This document shows, one piece after another, positions 27,515-37,273 of a DNA stretch of 64,000 bases; the stretch's first letter is position 1, and each line of letters begins with the position of its first letter. Source of the DNA: Cronobacter malonaticus LMG 23826 (lineage in GTDB: Bacteria; Pseudomonadota; Gammaproteobacteria; Enterobacterales; Enterobacteriaceae). The position numbers and the translations under genes are program-made. The stretch is from assembly GCF_001277215.2 (NCBI RefSeq), contig NZ_CP013940.1:1922001-1986000 (forward strand), written 5' to 3'. The notes under the pieces were generated by a model, which was given only the letters and a program-made list of their open reading frames with translations, made no database searches and had not been told where the DNA came from.

Positions 27515-29479
27515 ATGCGCCTGCAATCGCATCACCTTGAACTGCTCAGTCCCGCCCGCGATACCGCCATCGCCCGCGAAGCCATTCTGCACGGCGCAGA
27601 TGCAGTCTATATCGGCGGCCCCGGTTTCGGTGCCCGCCACAACGCCAGCAACAGCCTCCAGGACATCGCAGACCTGGTGCCGTTCGCCCATCGCTTCGGC
27701 GCGAAGGTGTTTATCACCCTTAACACCATTCTGCATGACGACGAGCTGGAGCCGGCCCGTAAACTTATCGGCCAGCTTTATGACGCGGGCGTCGACGCCC
27801 TGATCGTGCAGGACATGGGCATTATGGAGCTGGATATTCCGCCCATCGAGCTGCACGCCAGCACCCAGTGTGATATCCGCAGCGTCGAGAAAGCGAAATT
27901 CCTCTCCGACGCCGGTTTCTCGCAAATCGTGCTGGCGCGCGAGCTGAACCTCAACCAGATCCGCGCCATTCATGAGAACACCGACGCCACCATCGAATTC
28001 TTTATTCACGGCGCGCTGTGCGTGGCCTATTCAGGCCAGTGCAATATCTCCCATGCCCAGACCGGGCGCAGCGCCAACCGCGGCGACTGCTCGCAGGCCT
28101 GCCGCCTGCCGTATACCCTGAAAGACGATCAGGGCCGCGTGGTGGCGTATGAGAAACACCTGCTGTCGATGAAAGACAACGATCAAACCGCCAACCTGGC
28201 GGCGCTGATTGACGCAGGCGTGCGCTCCTTCAAGATTGAAGGGCGCTATAAAGATATGAGCTACGTGAAAAACATCACGGCGCATTACCGTCAGATGCTC
28301 GACGCGATTATTGAAGATCGCGGCGATCTGGCGCGTTCCTCCGCCGGTAATACGGCGCACTATTTCGTGCCGTCCACCGAGAAAACCTTCCACCGCGGCA
28401 GCACCGACTACTTCGTTAACGCCCGTAAGATAGATATTGGCGCGTTCGACACCCCGACGTTCGTCGGCCTGCCGGTCGGCGAAGTGCTGAGCGTCGGCAA
28501 AGAGCATCTGGATGTGGAAGTCACCGAGCCGCTCGCGAACGGCGACGGGCTGAACGTCATGATCAAACGCGAAGTGGTGGGCTTTCGCGTCAATGTGGCG
28601 GAAAAAACCGGTGAAAACCGCTACCGCGTCTTCCCGAACGAGATGCCAGCGGCGCTGAAAACGCTGCGCCCGCACCACAAGCTTAACCGCAACCTCGATC
28701 ACAACTGGCAGCAGGCGCTGCTGAAAACCTCCAGCGAGCGCCGCATCGGTGTGGATATCGAACTCGGCGGCTGGCAGGAACAGCTGATTCTGACACTAAC
28801 CAGCGAAGATGGCGTCAGCGTGACGCATACGCTTGACGGGCAGTTCGATGAAGCCAACAACCCGGAAAAAGCGCTGACCAGCCTGAAAGAGGGCCTGGCG
28901 AAACTGGGGCAGACTATCTATTTCGCCCGCGACGTGCAGATTACGCTGCCGGGCGCGCTGTTTGTGCCTAACAGCCAGCTCAACGCGTTCCGCCGTGAAG
29001 CTATCGAGGCGCTGGACGCCGCGCGTCTGGCGAATTACCAGCGCGGCGTGCGCAAGCCGGTTTCCGTGCCGCCACCGGTCTACCCGGAAACGCACCTGAG
29101 CTTCCTCGCGAATGTCTACAACCATAAGGCGCGTGAATTTTACCATCGCTATGGCGTGCAGCTTATTGACGCCGCGTATGAAGCGCACGAGGAAAAAGGC
29201 GACGTCCCGGTGATGATCACCAAACACTGCCTGCGCTTTGCCTTTAACCTCTGCCCGAAACAGGCGAAGGGCAACATCAAGAGCTGGAAGGCGACGCCGA
29301 TGCAGCTGGTGCACGGCGACGAAGTGTTAACCCTGCGTTTTGACTGCAAACCCTGCGAAATGCACGTGGTCGGCAAAATCAAAAATCATATCCTGAAAAT
29401 GCCGCAGCCGGGCAGCGTGGTCGCCTCCATCAGCCCGGAAGACCTGTTGAAAACCCTGCCAAAACGCAAAAACGCCTGA
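27515..29479 (+). CDS. rlhA: 23S rRNA C2501 hydroxylase RlhA (YdcP), U32 family
   Basis: 654 residues, one longer than E. coli RlhA. It belongs to the peptidase U32 family whose members (RlhA, TrhP, UbiU/V) are now known as prephenate-dependent or Fe-S hydroxylases; RlhA makes 5-hydroxycytidine 2501 in 23S rRNA. Visible are the N-terminal LLSPARDTAIAREAILHGADAVYIGG barrel start (in parts), the cysteine-rich CNISHAQTGRSANRGDCSQACRLPY segment around residues 175-198 (split), the KIEGRYKDMSYV motif and C-terminal cysteines KHCLRFAFNLCPKQ and FDCKPCEMHVVG. Confidence 0.93.
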   Translation: MRLQSHHLELLSPARDTAIAREAILHGADAVYIGGPGFGARHNASNSLQDIADLVPFAHRFGAKVFITLNTILHDDELEPARKLIGQLYDAGVDALIVQDMGIMELDIPPIELHASTQCDIRSVEKAKFLSDAGFSQIVLARELNLNQIRAIHENTDATIEFFIHGALCVAYSGQCNISHAQTGRSANRGDCSQACRLPYTLKDDQGRVVAYEKHLLSMKDNDQTANLAALIDAGVRSFKIEGRYKDMSYVKNITAHYRQMLDAIIEDRGDLARSSAGNTAHYFVPSTEKTFHRGSTDYFVNARKIDIGAFDTPTFVGLPVGEVLSVGKEHLDVEVTEPLANGDGLNVMIKREVVGFRVNVAEKTGENRYRVFPNEMPAALKTLRPHHKLNRNLDHNWQQALLKTSSERRIGVDIELGGWQEQLILTLTSEDGVSVTHTLDGQFDEANNPEKALTSLKEGLAKLGQTIYFARDVQITLPGALFVPNSQLNAFRREAIEALDAARLANYQRGVRKPVSVPPPVYPETHLSFLANVYNHKAREFYHRYGVQLIDAAYEAHEEKGDVPVMITKHCLRFAFNLCPKQAKGNIKSWKATPMQLVHGDEVLTLRFDCKPCEMHVVGKIKNHILKMPQPGSVVASISPEDLLKTLPKRKNA

Positions 29480-29495
29480 TTATCCTTCCCCGAAA

Positions 29496-29529
29496 AGCCA
29501 GAGCCTGCGCTCTGGCTTTTTTTTTGTCT
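29496..29529 (+). terminator. Intrinsic terminator after rlhA
   Basis: AGCCAGAGC (29496-29504) pairs with GCTCTGGCT (29509-29517), followed by about ten T. Confidence 0.92.
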
Positions 29530-29630
29530 GCACGCCATACCGCTCAACAAACCCGCACAAACTGGCCGTTCTCCAGGCAATTGCGCCGCTTCGCTTAAAA
29601 ATAGGGTTGTCAGAATAGTACAAATCAAAC

Positions 29631-29650
29631 TACTGTATATAAACACAGTA
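29631..29650 (+). promoter_or_regulatory. LexA box of umuDC
   Basis: TACTGTATATAAACACAGTA is a near-perfect SOS box (CTGT-N8-ACAG at 29633-29648), 33 bases ahead of the umuD start. LexA would repress the operon until DNA damage. Confidence 0.95.
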
Positions 29651-29682
29651 AATAACAACATAATGAATGGATGGAGTACGCC

Positions 29683-30102
29683 ATGTTAATGATGCGACTC
29701 TTGCCACAGCCTGATGCCGAGGGGTTGCCGCTGTTCCTTGAGACAGTGGCCTGCGGATTTCCGTCGCCCGCTCAGGATTACGTCGAAAAGCGTGTAAGCC
29801 TTGACGCGCACTGCATTGTGCATCCGAACGCCACCTATTTTTTGCGGGCGGCCGGGGAGTCGATGAACGGCGCCGGGATCGAGGATGGCGATCTGCTGGT
29901 GGTGGACAGCGCCCTGAAGCCGCAGGAGGGCGACATTGTCGTGGCCGCGCTGGAAGGGGAGTTCACCGTGAAAACCCTGCGTCTGCACCCGGTGGCGCAA
30001 CTGGTGCCGATGAACCCGGATTTCGCGCCGATCCCGCTTGGCGGTGACGCCGAGGTGGTGATTTTCGGCGTGGTCACTTGGGTGCTGAAGAAGAGGCGCT
30101 GA
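29683..30102 (+). CDS. umuD: DNA polymerase V subunit UmuD
   Basis: 139 residues, exactly E. coli length when started at 29683. RecA-stimulated self-cleavage converts it to UmuD', which joins UmuC in translesion synthesis. With this start the cleavage site falls at C24-G25 (VACGFPSP), the catalytic serine at S60 (AAGESMNG) and the lysine at K97 (EFTVKTL), all at standard numbering. The ATG at 29671 is really part of the ribosome site (ATGGAG). The operon is unlinked to the E. coli umuDC position and sits between rlhA and an ASCH gene. Confidence 0.96.
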   Translation: MLMMRLLPQPDAEGLPLFLETVACGFPSPAQDYVEKRVSLDAHCIVHPNATYFLRAAGESMNGAGIEDGDLLVVDSALKPQEGDIVVAALEGEFTVKTLRLHPVAQLVPMNPDFAPIPLGGDAEVVIFGVVTWVLKKRR

Positions 30103-30103
30103 A

Positions 30104-31372
30104 ATGTACGCGCTGGTGGATGTGAACAGCTTTTACGCCTCCTGCGAGATGGTGTTTCGCCCGGATCTGCGGGATAAACCGGTCGTGGTATTGAGCAACA
30201 ACGACGGTTGCGTCATTGCCCGCAGCCGCCAGGCAAAGGCGCTTGGCATCACTATGGCGGAACCCTATTTCAAACAGCGCGCGCTCTTTGAGCGTCATCG
30301 CGTGGCGGTCTTCAGCTCCAACTACGCGTTTTACGCCGACATGAGCAAGCGCGTGATGGATATTCTCGAAGAGATGGCGCCGCAGGTGGAGATCTACTCG
30401 ATCGACGAGGCGTTTGTCGATCTGCGTGGCGTCAGTAACGTCATGTCGCTGACCACGTTTACTCATGAGATCCGCGACCGCCTCTGGCGCGAAACCCATC
30501 TGCCGGTCGGCGTGGGTATCGCGCCGACTAAAACGCTCGCCAAGCTCGCCAATCTCGCCACTAAAAAATGGCCGAAGTCGGGCGGGGTGGTCGATCTCTC
30601 CGATCCCGCCCGGCTGCGCAGGGCGCTGGCGCATTTTAACGTGGATGAAGTGTGGGGCGTCGGGCGCAGGCTCAGCAAAAAGCTGGCGGCGATGGGCATT
30701 GAGACCGCGTTTGATCTCGCCAACAGCCCGGCGTGGGTGATCCGCAAAAATTTTAACGTGGTGCTGGAGCGCACCGTGCGCGAGCTGCGCGGCGAGCCGT
30801 GTCTGGCGATGGATGAATTTGTCGCGCCGAAACAGCAGATCGTGTGCAGCCGTTCGTTTGGCTACCGGGTCACGGCTTACCAGGATATGCGTCAGGCGGT
30901 CTGCGCCTGGGCGGAGCGCGCCGCGGAGAAACTGCGTCAGGAGCATCAGTTCTGCCGCCAGGTGGCGGTGTTTATCCGCACCAGCCCGCATGACGAGCCG
31001 GACAACCGCTACAGCAATCAGGCGCTCTGCCAGGCGCTGACGCCCACCAACGACACCCGCGAAATCGTGCGGCTGGCGGTAAGCGCGCTGGACGCCATCT
31101 GGCGCGAAGGCTATCGCTATATCAAAGCGGGCGTCATGCTGGGGGATTTTTTCAGCCAGGGCGTGGCGCAGCTTAATCTCTTCGACGAACACCCGCCGCA
31201 GGCCAACAGCGCGCCACTAATGCATCTGCTGGATGAATATAATCGCTCAGGCAGGGGAAAGCTCTGGTTCGCAGGCCAGGGGATCGTAAAACCCTGGGCG
31301 ATGAAGCGCGAATTCCTTTCGCCCGGTTACACCACCCGTTTCAGTGAATTACCGCGCGCGAGTTTGTGGTGA
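30104..31372 (+). CDS. umuC: DNA polymerase V catalytic subunit UmuC
   Basis: 422 residues, the E. coli length. Y-family polymerase: D6 in [14 protein letters not shown], and D101/E102 in IYSIDEAF, are the metal ligands; the steric gate region is SFYASCE. The C-terminal QLNLF motif near residue 355 is the beta-clamp binding site, and the last 50 residues are the UmuC-specific UmuD' contact region. It begins one base after the umuD stop (TGAAATG), so translation is coupled. Confidence 0.96.
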   Translation: MYALVDVNSFYASCEMVFRPDLRDKPVVVLSNNDGCVIARSRQAKALGITMAEPYFKQRALFERHRVAVFSSNYAFYADMSKRVMDILEEMAPQVEIYSIDEAFVDLRGVSNVMSLTTFTHEIRDRLWRETHLPVGVGIAPTKTLAKLANLATKKWPKSGGVVDLSDPARLRRALAHFNVDEVWGVGRRLSKKLAAMGIETAFDLANSPAWVIRKNFNVVLERTVRELRGEPCLAMDEFVAPKQQIVCSRSFGYRVTAYQDMRQAVCAWAERAAEKLRQEHQFCRQVAVFIRTSPHDEPDNRYSNQALCQALTPTNDTREIVRLAVSALDAIWREGYRYIKAGVMLGDFFSQGVAQLNLFDEHPPQANSAPLMHLLDEYNRSGRGKLWFAGQGIVKPWAMKREFLSPGYTTRFSELPRASLW

Positions 31373-31499
31373 GGCGGGCGAAAACCTTTACGGCGTCTTT
31401 ACGCCTTCGCCGCGCTGCCGGTTAAACCAGGCCATAAAGCGCTGCGCGCCGACAATAAAAGTCCGCCAGATAAGGCGTTTCTGATCTTGTCATAATCCC

Positions 31500-31907
31500 T
31501 CAACACCGCTCCACCAGGTCAAACTCTTCAAACATCAGCGGCATGTCGGGAGAGAAACAGCCGGCGCGGGTGAAAAACGCTTCATGCTCCTTGCGCCAGT
31601 AAGCGAGGCTTAAATCGCCTTCGCCTTCCAGCGCGGCGAGTTGTTCAGTGACGTCACAGAATTTCACCAGCCGCAGCGTGTGGGTGCGAATAACGCACAG
31701 CGGCTCGCCCGCGCCGTTGAGGATAATATGATAATCCCCCGGCAGTACCGGTTCGCCGTCCTGCCGCCAGGCGTGATAATCGCTGCAGCTGGCGCGTTTG
31801 GTGCCGTACGCCACCAGCGCGCCCAGTTCATCCGCCATGTGCGGTGAATCGCCAAAGCCCCAGGCCGGCGCGCCGGGATATTTCTGTTGCAGTTCGTCTA
31901 CGGTCAT
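31500..31907 (-). CDS. ASCH-domain protein
   Basis: 135 residues. The ASCH fold is recognised from YGTKRASCS near residue 35, PGDYHIILNGAGEPLCVIRTHTLRLVKFCDV in the middle (split around residue 70) and the LAYWRKEHEAFF segment towards the end. ASCH proteins resemble PUA domains and are thought to bind or process RNA or modified nucleosides; some are amidohydrolases of N4-acetylcytidine (YqfB). This one is longer than YqfB and its activity is unproven. Single gene with an AGGAA ribosome site. Confidence 0.8.
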   Translation of the reverse strand: MTVDELQQKYPGAPAWGFGDSPHMADELGALVAYGTKRASCSDYHAWRQDGEPVLPGDYHIILNGAGEPLCVIRTHTLRLVKFCDVTEQLAALEGEGDLSLAYWRKEHEAFFTRAGCFSPDMPLMFEEFDLVERC

Positions 31908-32182
31908 TCTGATACTTCCTTGTTAAATTAATGTAAGGAAATAGCATATCGTGAAAAAAGAAAGCCAGCTAATGATTATTTACTCGCCTGGCATGATTAA
32001 TTAATCGGGCCGTTAAAATAAGCCGCTGTTTTTACCCCAATAAAAAGTAAAACCTGCCGTAAAGTAGTGTAAATGGGTTGAGAAAAGTCTAACAGCATGG
32101 TTTAATTCAGGCGTGTTTGACTACCGAGGCCAATTTTGATCCGCAACGACGAGAAGCAAGACCGCGGATAAATTGAAAGATT

Positions 32183-32287
32183 ATGGACAACCTGTTCAAT
32201 TGTTTTATCTCCCTGTTTTACGTTTCTTCCACTCCTTTTCCTGCCACCTTTCTTTGCGGTGAACAGCACTGGCACACGGCGCTTTAG
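32183..32287 (+). CDS. mdtU: Candidate leader peptide MdtU upstream of mdtJI
   Basis: A 34-codon frame starting MDNLFNCFISLFYVSS and ending HWHTAL lies 126 bases ahead of mdtJ. Its 34-residue length and its place in the long mdtJI leader are those reported for MdtU of E. coli, an upstream ORF through which spermidine controls mdtJI expression. The codons are followed by a pyrimidine-rich stretch and a CCTGA/TCAGG hairpin, a setting suited to Rho-dependent attenuation. The ribosome site is weak (TTGAAAGA). I identify it by position and length, not by aligned sequence. Confidence 0.55.
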   Translation: MDNLFNCFISLFYVSSTPFPATFLCGEQHWHTAL

Positions 32288-32413
32288 TCCGTCTCTCTCC
32301 TGAGTTTTTTCAGGCCGTCACTGTACGCCTGTCACTGTTTTAATCGTTTTTAATGACGCGTGTTTACGCGCCATCTGATATGCCTGTGTATTTTTTCAGG
32401 CAGGAGAGAGATT

Positions 32414-32773
32414 ATGATTTACTGGATTTTATTAGCATTAGCGATTGTGTCGGAAATTACCGGGACGCTGGCATTAAAATGGGCAAGCGTTGGCGGTGGC
32501 CATGCCGGATTTATTTTAATGCTGGTGATGATTTCCCTTTCTTATATTTTTCTTTCTTTTTCTGTTAAGCGTATTGCGCTGGGTGTGGCTTATGCCCTGT
32601 GGGAAGGTGTCGGGATCGTTTTAATTACGCTCTTTAGCGTGTTGCTGTTTAACGAAACCCTGACGGTGCAAAAAGCGCTGGGCCTGCTGGTATTAATTGC
32701 CGGGATTTTACTGATCAAAACCGGCACCCGTACCGTGAGCCGTAAAGCGGAGGTGCGTCATGTCGCAGGTTGA
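32414..32773 (+). CDS. mdtJ: Spermidine export subunit MdtJ (SMR)
   Basis: 119 residues, four hydrophobic helices, small multidrug resistance family. MdtJ and MdtI form a heterodimeric inner-membrane exporter of spermidine and putrescine. The membrane glutamate E14 in [14 protein letters not shown] is the proton/substrate site, and [14 protein letters not shown] is the family helix. Strong ribosome site CAGGAGAGAG. Its end overlaps mdtI by 14 bases. Confidence 0.94.
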   Translation: MIYWILLALAIVSEITGTLALKWASVGGGHAGFILMLVMISLSYIFLSFSVKRIALGVAYALWEGVGIVLITLFSVLLFNETLTVQKALGLLVLIAGILLIKTGTRTVSRKAEVRHVAG

Positions 32774-33089
32774 GTTACAGCATATTCTCTGGCTGCTGCT
32801 GGCGATCGGCCTCGAAATTATCGCCAATATCTGGCTGAAATTCTCCGACGGCTTTCGCCGCCCGGTGTATGGCGTGGCGTCGCTCGCCGCCGTTCTCGCC
32901 GCCTTCAGCGCGCTGGGACAGGCGGTGGAAGGTATCGATCTGGCGGTGGCGTACGCGCTGTGGGGCGGTTTCGGGATCGCCGCGACGGTGGCGGCAGGCT
33001 GGATTATGTTCGGCCAGCGGCTTAACCGCAAAGGCTGGGCCGGGCTTGGGCTGCTGCTGGTGGGCATGGTGATTATCAAGCTGGCGTAA
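32760..33089 (+). CDS. mdtI: Spermidine export subunit MdtI (SMR)
   Basis: 109 residues with four hydrophobic helices and the conserved glutamate E19 in [16 protein letters not shown]. It is the partner of MdtJ; both are needed for polyamine export. The overlap with mdtJ means coupled translation and equal amounts. Followed by a strong terminator shared with convergent ydgD. Confidence 0.95.
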   Translation: MSQVELQHILWLLLAIGLEIIANIWLKFSDGFRRPVYGVASLAAVLAAFSALGQAVEGIDLAVAYALWGGFGIAATVAAGWIMFGQRLNRKGWAGLGLLLVGMVIIKLA

Positions 33090-33108
33090 GCCGCAACGCA
33101 AAGAGAGA

Positions 33109-33132
33109 GGGGCGCTGAGCGCCCCTTTTTTT
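33109..33132 (+). terminator. Intrinsic terminator after mdtI
   Basis: GGGGCGC (33109-33115) pairs with GCGCCCC (33119-33125), followed by seven T that run into the ydgD stop codon. Confidence 0.92.
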
Positions 33133-33952
33133 ATTCGCTCGCCAGCGCTTCGAGGCGCTCGCGAAAACCGGTTACGGAAATCGCGCGGTTATCGGCGCGC
33201 CAGCGGTCTTTGGCGGCAGGCGCCGAACTCTGCACGCCAATCAACTGCCAGCCAGCGTCGGTACGCAGCATCAGCGGCGAGCCGCTGTCGCCCGGCAGCG
33301 TGTCGCACTGGTGCGCCAGCACGTTACGCTGCGCCCAGCCGGTAATCAGGCAATCCTGATGGCTGTAGAGCGCGTCGAGATGATCTTCCGGGTAACCGGA
33401 CTGCGTCACGTGCCGCCCCGTGGCTTTCAGCGCGCGGTTCAGGGCCGCGCGATCGCCTTCAAACAGCGGCAGCGGCGTCAGGCCCGACGGCGGGTTACGC
33501 AGAATAATCAGCCCGAAATCTTCCGGCGCAGCGGACGACGGCACAATCCAGCCTTCGCCGTCGGCTTTCAGCTTATGCCCGAGCGACGGCGACACGCGCC
33601 CTTCGATGCTGTGAATTTCATAGCGCCACTTGCCCTTTTGCGACACAAAACGCAGCGCCACCGGGCGGTCTGGCGTGCCGTCCGGCGGAGAAAGCAAACA
33701 ATGCCCGGCGGTCAGCGCCAGGTGCGGGGAGATAAGCGTGGCGGTGCACAGGTTGCCGCTCTCGGTTTCGAGCTGGCCGATAGCATCCCAGGGAGACGCG
33801 GCCGGGTCCGGTACGGGCGTGCGGTCATCATGATTGAAAAAGAGGGTCTGGACGTCGCTTGCGGTCTCCGACGCGTCATCGCCCTCGTCAGCGTGCGTAA
33901 TAAAAACGGGTAATAGTAGCGATCCCAGTAACAAGAAAACGGTTTTGCGCAT
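33131..33952 (-). CDS. ydgD: YdgD, trypsin-like periplasmic serine protease
   Basis: 273 residues, the E. coli YdgD length, with a signal peptide cleaved after THA (about residue 21). Chymotrypsin-fold triad is present: H in LTAGHCLL, D in [11 protein letters not shown] in [10 protein letters not shown]. Four cysteines outside the signal could form two disulfides. Substrate is unknown. Convergent with mdtI as in E. coli. Confidence 0.92.
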   Translation of the reverse strand: MRKTVFLLLGSLLLPVFITHADEGDDASETASDVQTLFFNHDDRTPVPDPAASPWDAIGQLETESGNLCTATLISPHLALTAGHCLLSPPDGTPDRPVALRFVSQKGKWRYEIHSIEGRVSPSLGHKLKADGEGWIVPSSAAPEDFGLIILRNPPSGLTPLPLFEGDRAALNRALKATGRHVTQSGYPEDHLDALYSHQDCLITGWAQRNVLAHQCDTLPGDSGSPLMLRTDAGWQLIGVQSSAPAAKDRWRADNRAISVTGFRERLEALASE

Positions 33953-34055
33953 ATCACTCTCTGGTGGGGCAATTATGATTATTAAAGTAACCCTGTGAGG
34001 TAACTATAGACGTGACGCGAGCAAAGTGAGAATAAAATCAGCGTGCTAGCGACGT

Positions 34056-34136
34056 TTACCAGTAAAAAAAGATCGACAGCGCGCCGCATAACAGCAGCAG
34101 CGTCAGGATTATCTCAAACTGATAGCGGCGGATCAT
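34056..34136 (-). CDS. ydgU: YdgU, single-helix small membrane protein
   Basis: 26 residues: MIRRYQFEIILTLLLLCGA then FFYW at the end, one transmembrane helix behind a basic N-terminus. E. coli has the 27-residue YdgU with the same pattern beside ydgD. GGAGG lies seven bases ahead of the ATG. Longer upstream in-frame starts exist but only this one has a ribosome site and the family form. Function unknown. Confidence 0.7.
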   Translation of the reverse strand: MIRRYQFEIILTLLLLCGALSIFFYW

Positions 34137-34343
34137 GTCGGGCCTCCGGAAACGCAGCCCGCGCGTCCGGCGCAAACGGCGACGCGCGTGCCTGAGCGCG
34201 CAGGCCTGACAAAAGCGGCGAAGAAAAACGGCGGGGCGTAAAGAGACTATAACGGCGCGGCGGGGCGGGCGTCCGTAGGTGATTAGTATCGGCGTGTAAC
34301 GGAATGTACACACCGGGCGCGCGGCCCGGCGTATACGACGGCG

Positions 34344-35828
34344 CTACAGATAGCGCGCCGTCAGGTGCTCGCGGAAATAGCGCGGGTTGAGATCGTCGCC
34401 GGTGGCGTTAATCATCAGCTGCGAGGTGGTAAAGCGGCTGCCGTGCTGCCACACCGACTGGCGCAGCCAGTCAAACAGCGCGCGCAGATCGCCTGCGGCA
34501 ATTGAGGCGTCCAGGTTCGGCAGCGCCTGGCGCGCGGCCTGGAAAAGCTGGGCGGCATACATCGCGCCAAGCGTATATGACGGGAAGTAACCAAAGCCGC
34601 CATCCGTCCAGTGAATATCCTGCATACAGCCGTCGCGGTAGTTGCCGGTGGTGAAAATCCCGAGCCACTGCTGCATTTTCTCATCCCACAGGGCCGGAAT
34701 GTCGTCCACTTCAATATCGCCGTCAATCAGCGCCCGCTCAATCTCGTAGCGCAGCACTACGTGGGCCGGGTAGCTCACTTCATCGGCATCGACGCGGATA
34801 AAACCTGGCTTCACGCGCTGGTTCCAGGCCAGATAGTTCTCCTCCTCAAACGCCGGTTGCTTGCCGAAACGCGAGACGACCTGCGGGAGCAGCAGCTTCA
34901 GGAACGGGCGGCTGCGCCCAAGCTGCATTTCGAAGAACAGGCTCTGGGATTCATGGATAGCGGTGGAGCGCGCCAGCGACACCGGCTGGCCCGGCCATTC
35001 GCGCGGCAGGTTTTGCTCATAACGGGCATGGCCGGTTTCGTGGATCACGCCAAACAGCGCGCTGAAGAGTTCGTTTTCGTCATAGCGCGTGGTGATGCGC
35101 ACATCTTCCGGCACGCCGCCGCAGAACGGGTGCGCGCTGACGTCCAGCCTGCCGCCGTCGAAATCGAAGCCGAGCAGGCGCATGGCTTCAAGACCCAGCT
35201 CGCGCTGCTGCGCCACCGGGAACGGCCCCTGCGGCGTAATCAGCACGGTGCGCTCCTGTTTCTCTACCGCGCGGGCGAGGAGATCCGGCAGCCAGCTGCG
35301 CAGATCGCCAAACAGCGTATCGAGACGCGCGCTGGTCATATCCGGCTCGAAAATATCGAGCAGCGCATCGTAGCGCGAACAGCCTTTGGCTTCGGCGCGA
35401 ATGGCGGCCTCTTCGCGGCTCAGCTTCACCACCTCTTTGAGATTTTCCGAGAAACCGTCCCAGTCGTTGGCCGGGCGCTGGCTACGCCAGGCGTGTTCGC
35501 AGCGGCTGCCCGCGAGCGATTTGGCCTCGACCAGCGCTTCCGGCAGCAGCGCCGCCTGCTGGTAATGGCGCTGCATTTCGCGCAGGTTCGCCTGTTCGAG
35601 ATCGTTTAAATCTTCCTGTTCCGCGCCGCGCAGCCATTCGGCCATTTTTTTATCGGTCAGGATCTGATGCTGCAGCACGCTCAGCTCCGCCAGGGCTTCG
35701 CCGCGCGCACGGCTGCCGCCCGGCGGCATCATGGCGAACATATCCCAGCTGGCGATAGCCGAGAGATGAGAGAAGCGGGAAAGCCGCAGGAAGGTGCGGC
35801 TAAGCTGTTGATAGTTTTTGTTTTCCAT
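34344..35828 (-). CDS. Carboxypeptidase M32 (Taq-type)
   Basis: 494 residues from the ATG at 35828 (ribosome site GAGG). It is a cytoplasmic zinc carboxypeptidase of the M32 family, nearly all helical and dimeric. The zinc motif HETGHARYEQ, the downstream HESQSLFFE glutamate and the IRVDADEVSYPAHVVLRYEIE block are all present. It trims C-terminal residues of broad type except proline. E. coli lacks it at this site; it lies between ydgU and ynfM as a single unit. Confidence 0.9.
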   Translation of the reverse strand: MENKNYQQLSRTFLRLSRFSHLSAIASWDMFAMMPPGGSRARGEALAELSVLQHQILTDKKMAEWLRGAEQEDLNDLEQANLREMQRHYQQAALLPEALVEAKSLAGSRCEHAWRSQRPANDWDGFSENLKEVVKLSREEAAIRAEAKGCSRYDALLDIFEPDMTSARLDTLFGDLRSWLPDLLARAVEKQERTVLITPQGPFPVAQQRELGLEAMRLLGFDFDGGRLDVSAHPFCGGVPEDVRITTRYDENELFSALFGVIHETGHARYEQNLPREWPGQPVSLARSTAIHESQSLFFEMQLGRSRPFLKLLLPQVVSRFGKQPAFEEENYLAWNQRVKPGFIRVDADEVSYPAHVVLRYEIERALIDGDIEVDDIPALWDEKMQQWLGIFTTGNYRDGCMQDIHWTDGGFGYFPSYTLGAMYAAQLFQAARQALPNLDASIAAGDLRALFDWLRQSVWQHGSRFTTSQLMINATGDDLNPRYFREHLTARYL

Positions 35829-35901
35829 AAGGCCTCGTGACGTTGTCTGCAAGCAGAAAAGGTAGCACTAACCCTGACGAAACACGAGGCCTGGCGGGCG
35901 A

Positions 35902-37152
35902 TTAACGGACGCGGCGGTGCAGCCCGCCGCCGACCAGCAGCGCCAGCACCAGCAGCAGCGCGATAAACCCGCCGACGCCGTTCCAGCCGTAGCGGTGCCA
36001 GAACAGTCCACCGAGCGTGCCCGCGAAGCTTGAGCCCAGGTAATAGCTGAACAGATAGAGCGAAGAGGCCTGGCCTTTGGCGCGCCGCGCCCGCGGGCCT
36101 ATCCAGCTACTCGCAACGGAGTGCGCCGCGAAGAACCCGGCGGAGAAGAGCAGCATGCCCGCGAAGATCAGCCACAGCGACGAAAACAGCGTGAGCAGGA
36201 GGCCGCACAGCATCACGGCGGTAAAGCCGAGCATCACCGGGCCGCGGCCGAAACGCGCGGTCATCGCGCCCGCTTTCGGCGAGCTCCAGGTGCCGGTGAG
36301 ATACGCGACCGACAGCAGGCCCACCGCCGCCTGGCTTAAGTGCCAGGGCGACAGCATCAGCCGGTATCCAATGTAGTTAAACAGCGTCACAAACGCGCCC
36401 ATTAGCAGAAAGCCTTCGGCGAACAGCAGCGGCAGGCCGTCGTCGCGCCAGTGCAGACGAAAGTTAATCAGCAGCGTGCGCGGGCGCAGCGACGAGGCGC
36501 GAAAATGGCGCGAAGCCGGAAGGATTTTCCAGAACATTAAGGCCGCCGCGAGCGCAAAGCAGCCGATACAGGCCATCGCCACGCGCCAGCTAAAGAAATC
36601 GGTAATAACCCCGGTGAGCAGACGGCCGCTCATCCCGCCAATCGAGTTACCGCTGATGTAGAGCCCCATCGAGAACGCCACCATGCTGGGGTGGATCTCC
36701 TCGGACAGATAGGTCATGCCGACGGCCGCCACGCCGCTCAGCGACAGCCCAATCAGCGCGCGCATCAGCAGAATGCCGTGCCAGCTGTGCATCATGGTGG
36801 CGAGCAGGGTGCAGATGGAGGCAAGCAGCAGGGCCGTGACCATCACGTTTTTGCGCCCGATAGCGTCGGACAGCGGCCCGGTGAACAGCAGCCCCACGGC
36901 CAGCATCCCCGTGGCGACCGAGAGCGAAATACTGCTGGCGGCGGGCGTGACGCCAAATTCCTGTGACAGCACCGGCAGAATGGGCTGTACGCAGTAAAGC
37001 AGGGCGAAGGTGGCGAGGCCCGCGGAGAAGAGCGCGAGCGTGACGCGCATAAAGGCGGGCGTGCCGCGTTTGATATAGGTTGCCGGCGCGGCAGTAACGG
37101 CATCGTCAGCGGCTTGCGCCGGTGGCGCGCTGACGGTAGTGGTACGACTCAC
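35902..37152 (-). CDS. ynfM: YnfM, MFS transporter (arabinose efflux-like)
   Basis: 416 residues, twelve helices, with MFS motif A GPLSDAIGRKNVM near residue 95. Sequence matches E. coli YnfM along its length (MSRTTTV start, GLATFALLYCVQPILP, HSVASSWIGPRARRAKGQ). It is divergent from the LysR gene ynfL, which probably controls it. E. coli YnfM is reported to affect sugar/acid efflux but the substrate is uncertain. Confidence 0.92.
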   Translation of the reverse strand: MSRTTTVSAPPAQAADDAVTAAPATYIKRGTPAFMRVTLALFSAGLATFALLYCVQPILPVLSQEFGVTPAASSISLSVATGMLAVGLLFTGPLSDAIGRKNVMVTALLLASICTLLATMMHSWHGILLMRALIGLSLSGVAAVGMTYLSEEIHPSMVAFSMGLYISGNSIGGMSGRLLTGVITDFFSWRVAMACIGCFALAAALMFWKILPASRHFRASSLRPRTLLINFRLHWRDDGLPLLFAEGFLLMGAFVTLFNYIGYRLMLSPWHLSQAAVGLLSVAYLTGTWSSPKAGAMTARFGRGPVMLGFTAVMLCGLLLTLFSSLWLIFAGMLLFSAGFFAAHSVASSWIGPRARRAKGQASSLYLFSYYLGSSFAGTLGGLFWHRYGWNGVGGFIALLLVLALLVGGGLHRRVR

Positions 37153-37273
37153 AGCATATCCTTACGTAATATCCCCGCGATTGCTGGCTGCGGGTGAGGC
37201 ACACACACGAAGAGTAGAAAGCGGCGAATCATCTGTCTAATATATTAATAATCTCAAATAATATTTATTAAAT

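Noticed and set aside
29671..29682. ATG at 29671 as umuD start
   Set aside because: It is part of the ribosome site for 29683, and only the latter gives cleavage and active-site residues at UmuD numbering.
34611..35609. 332-codon frame antisense to the M32 carboxypeptidase
   Set aside because: Shadow of an intact conserved gene; no start signals.
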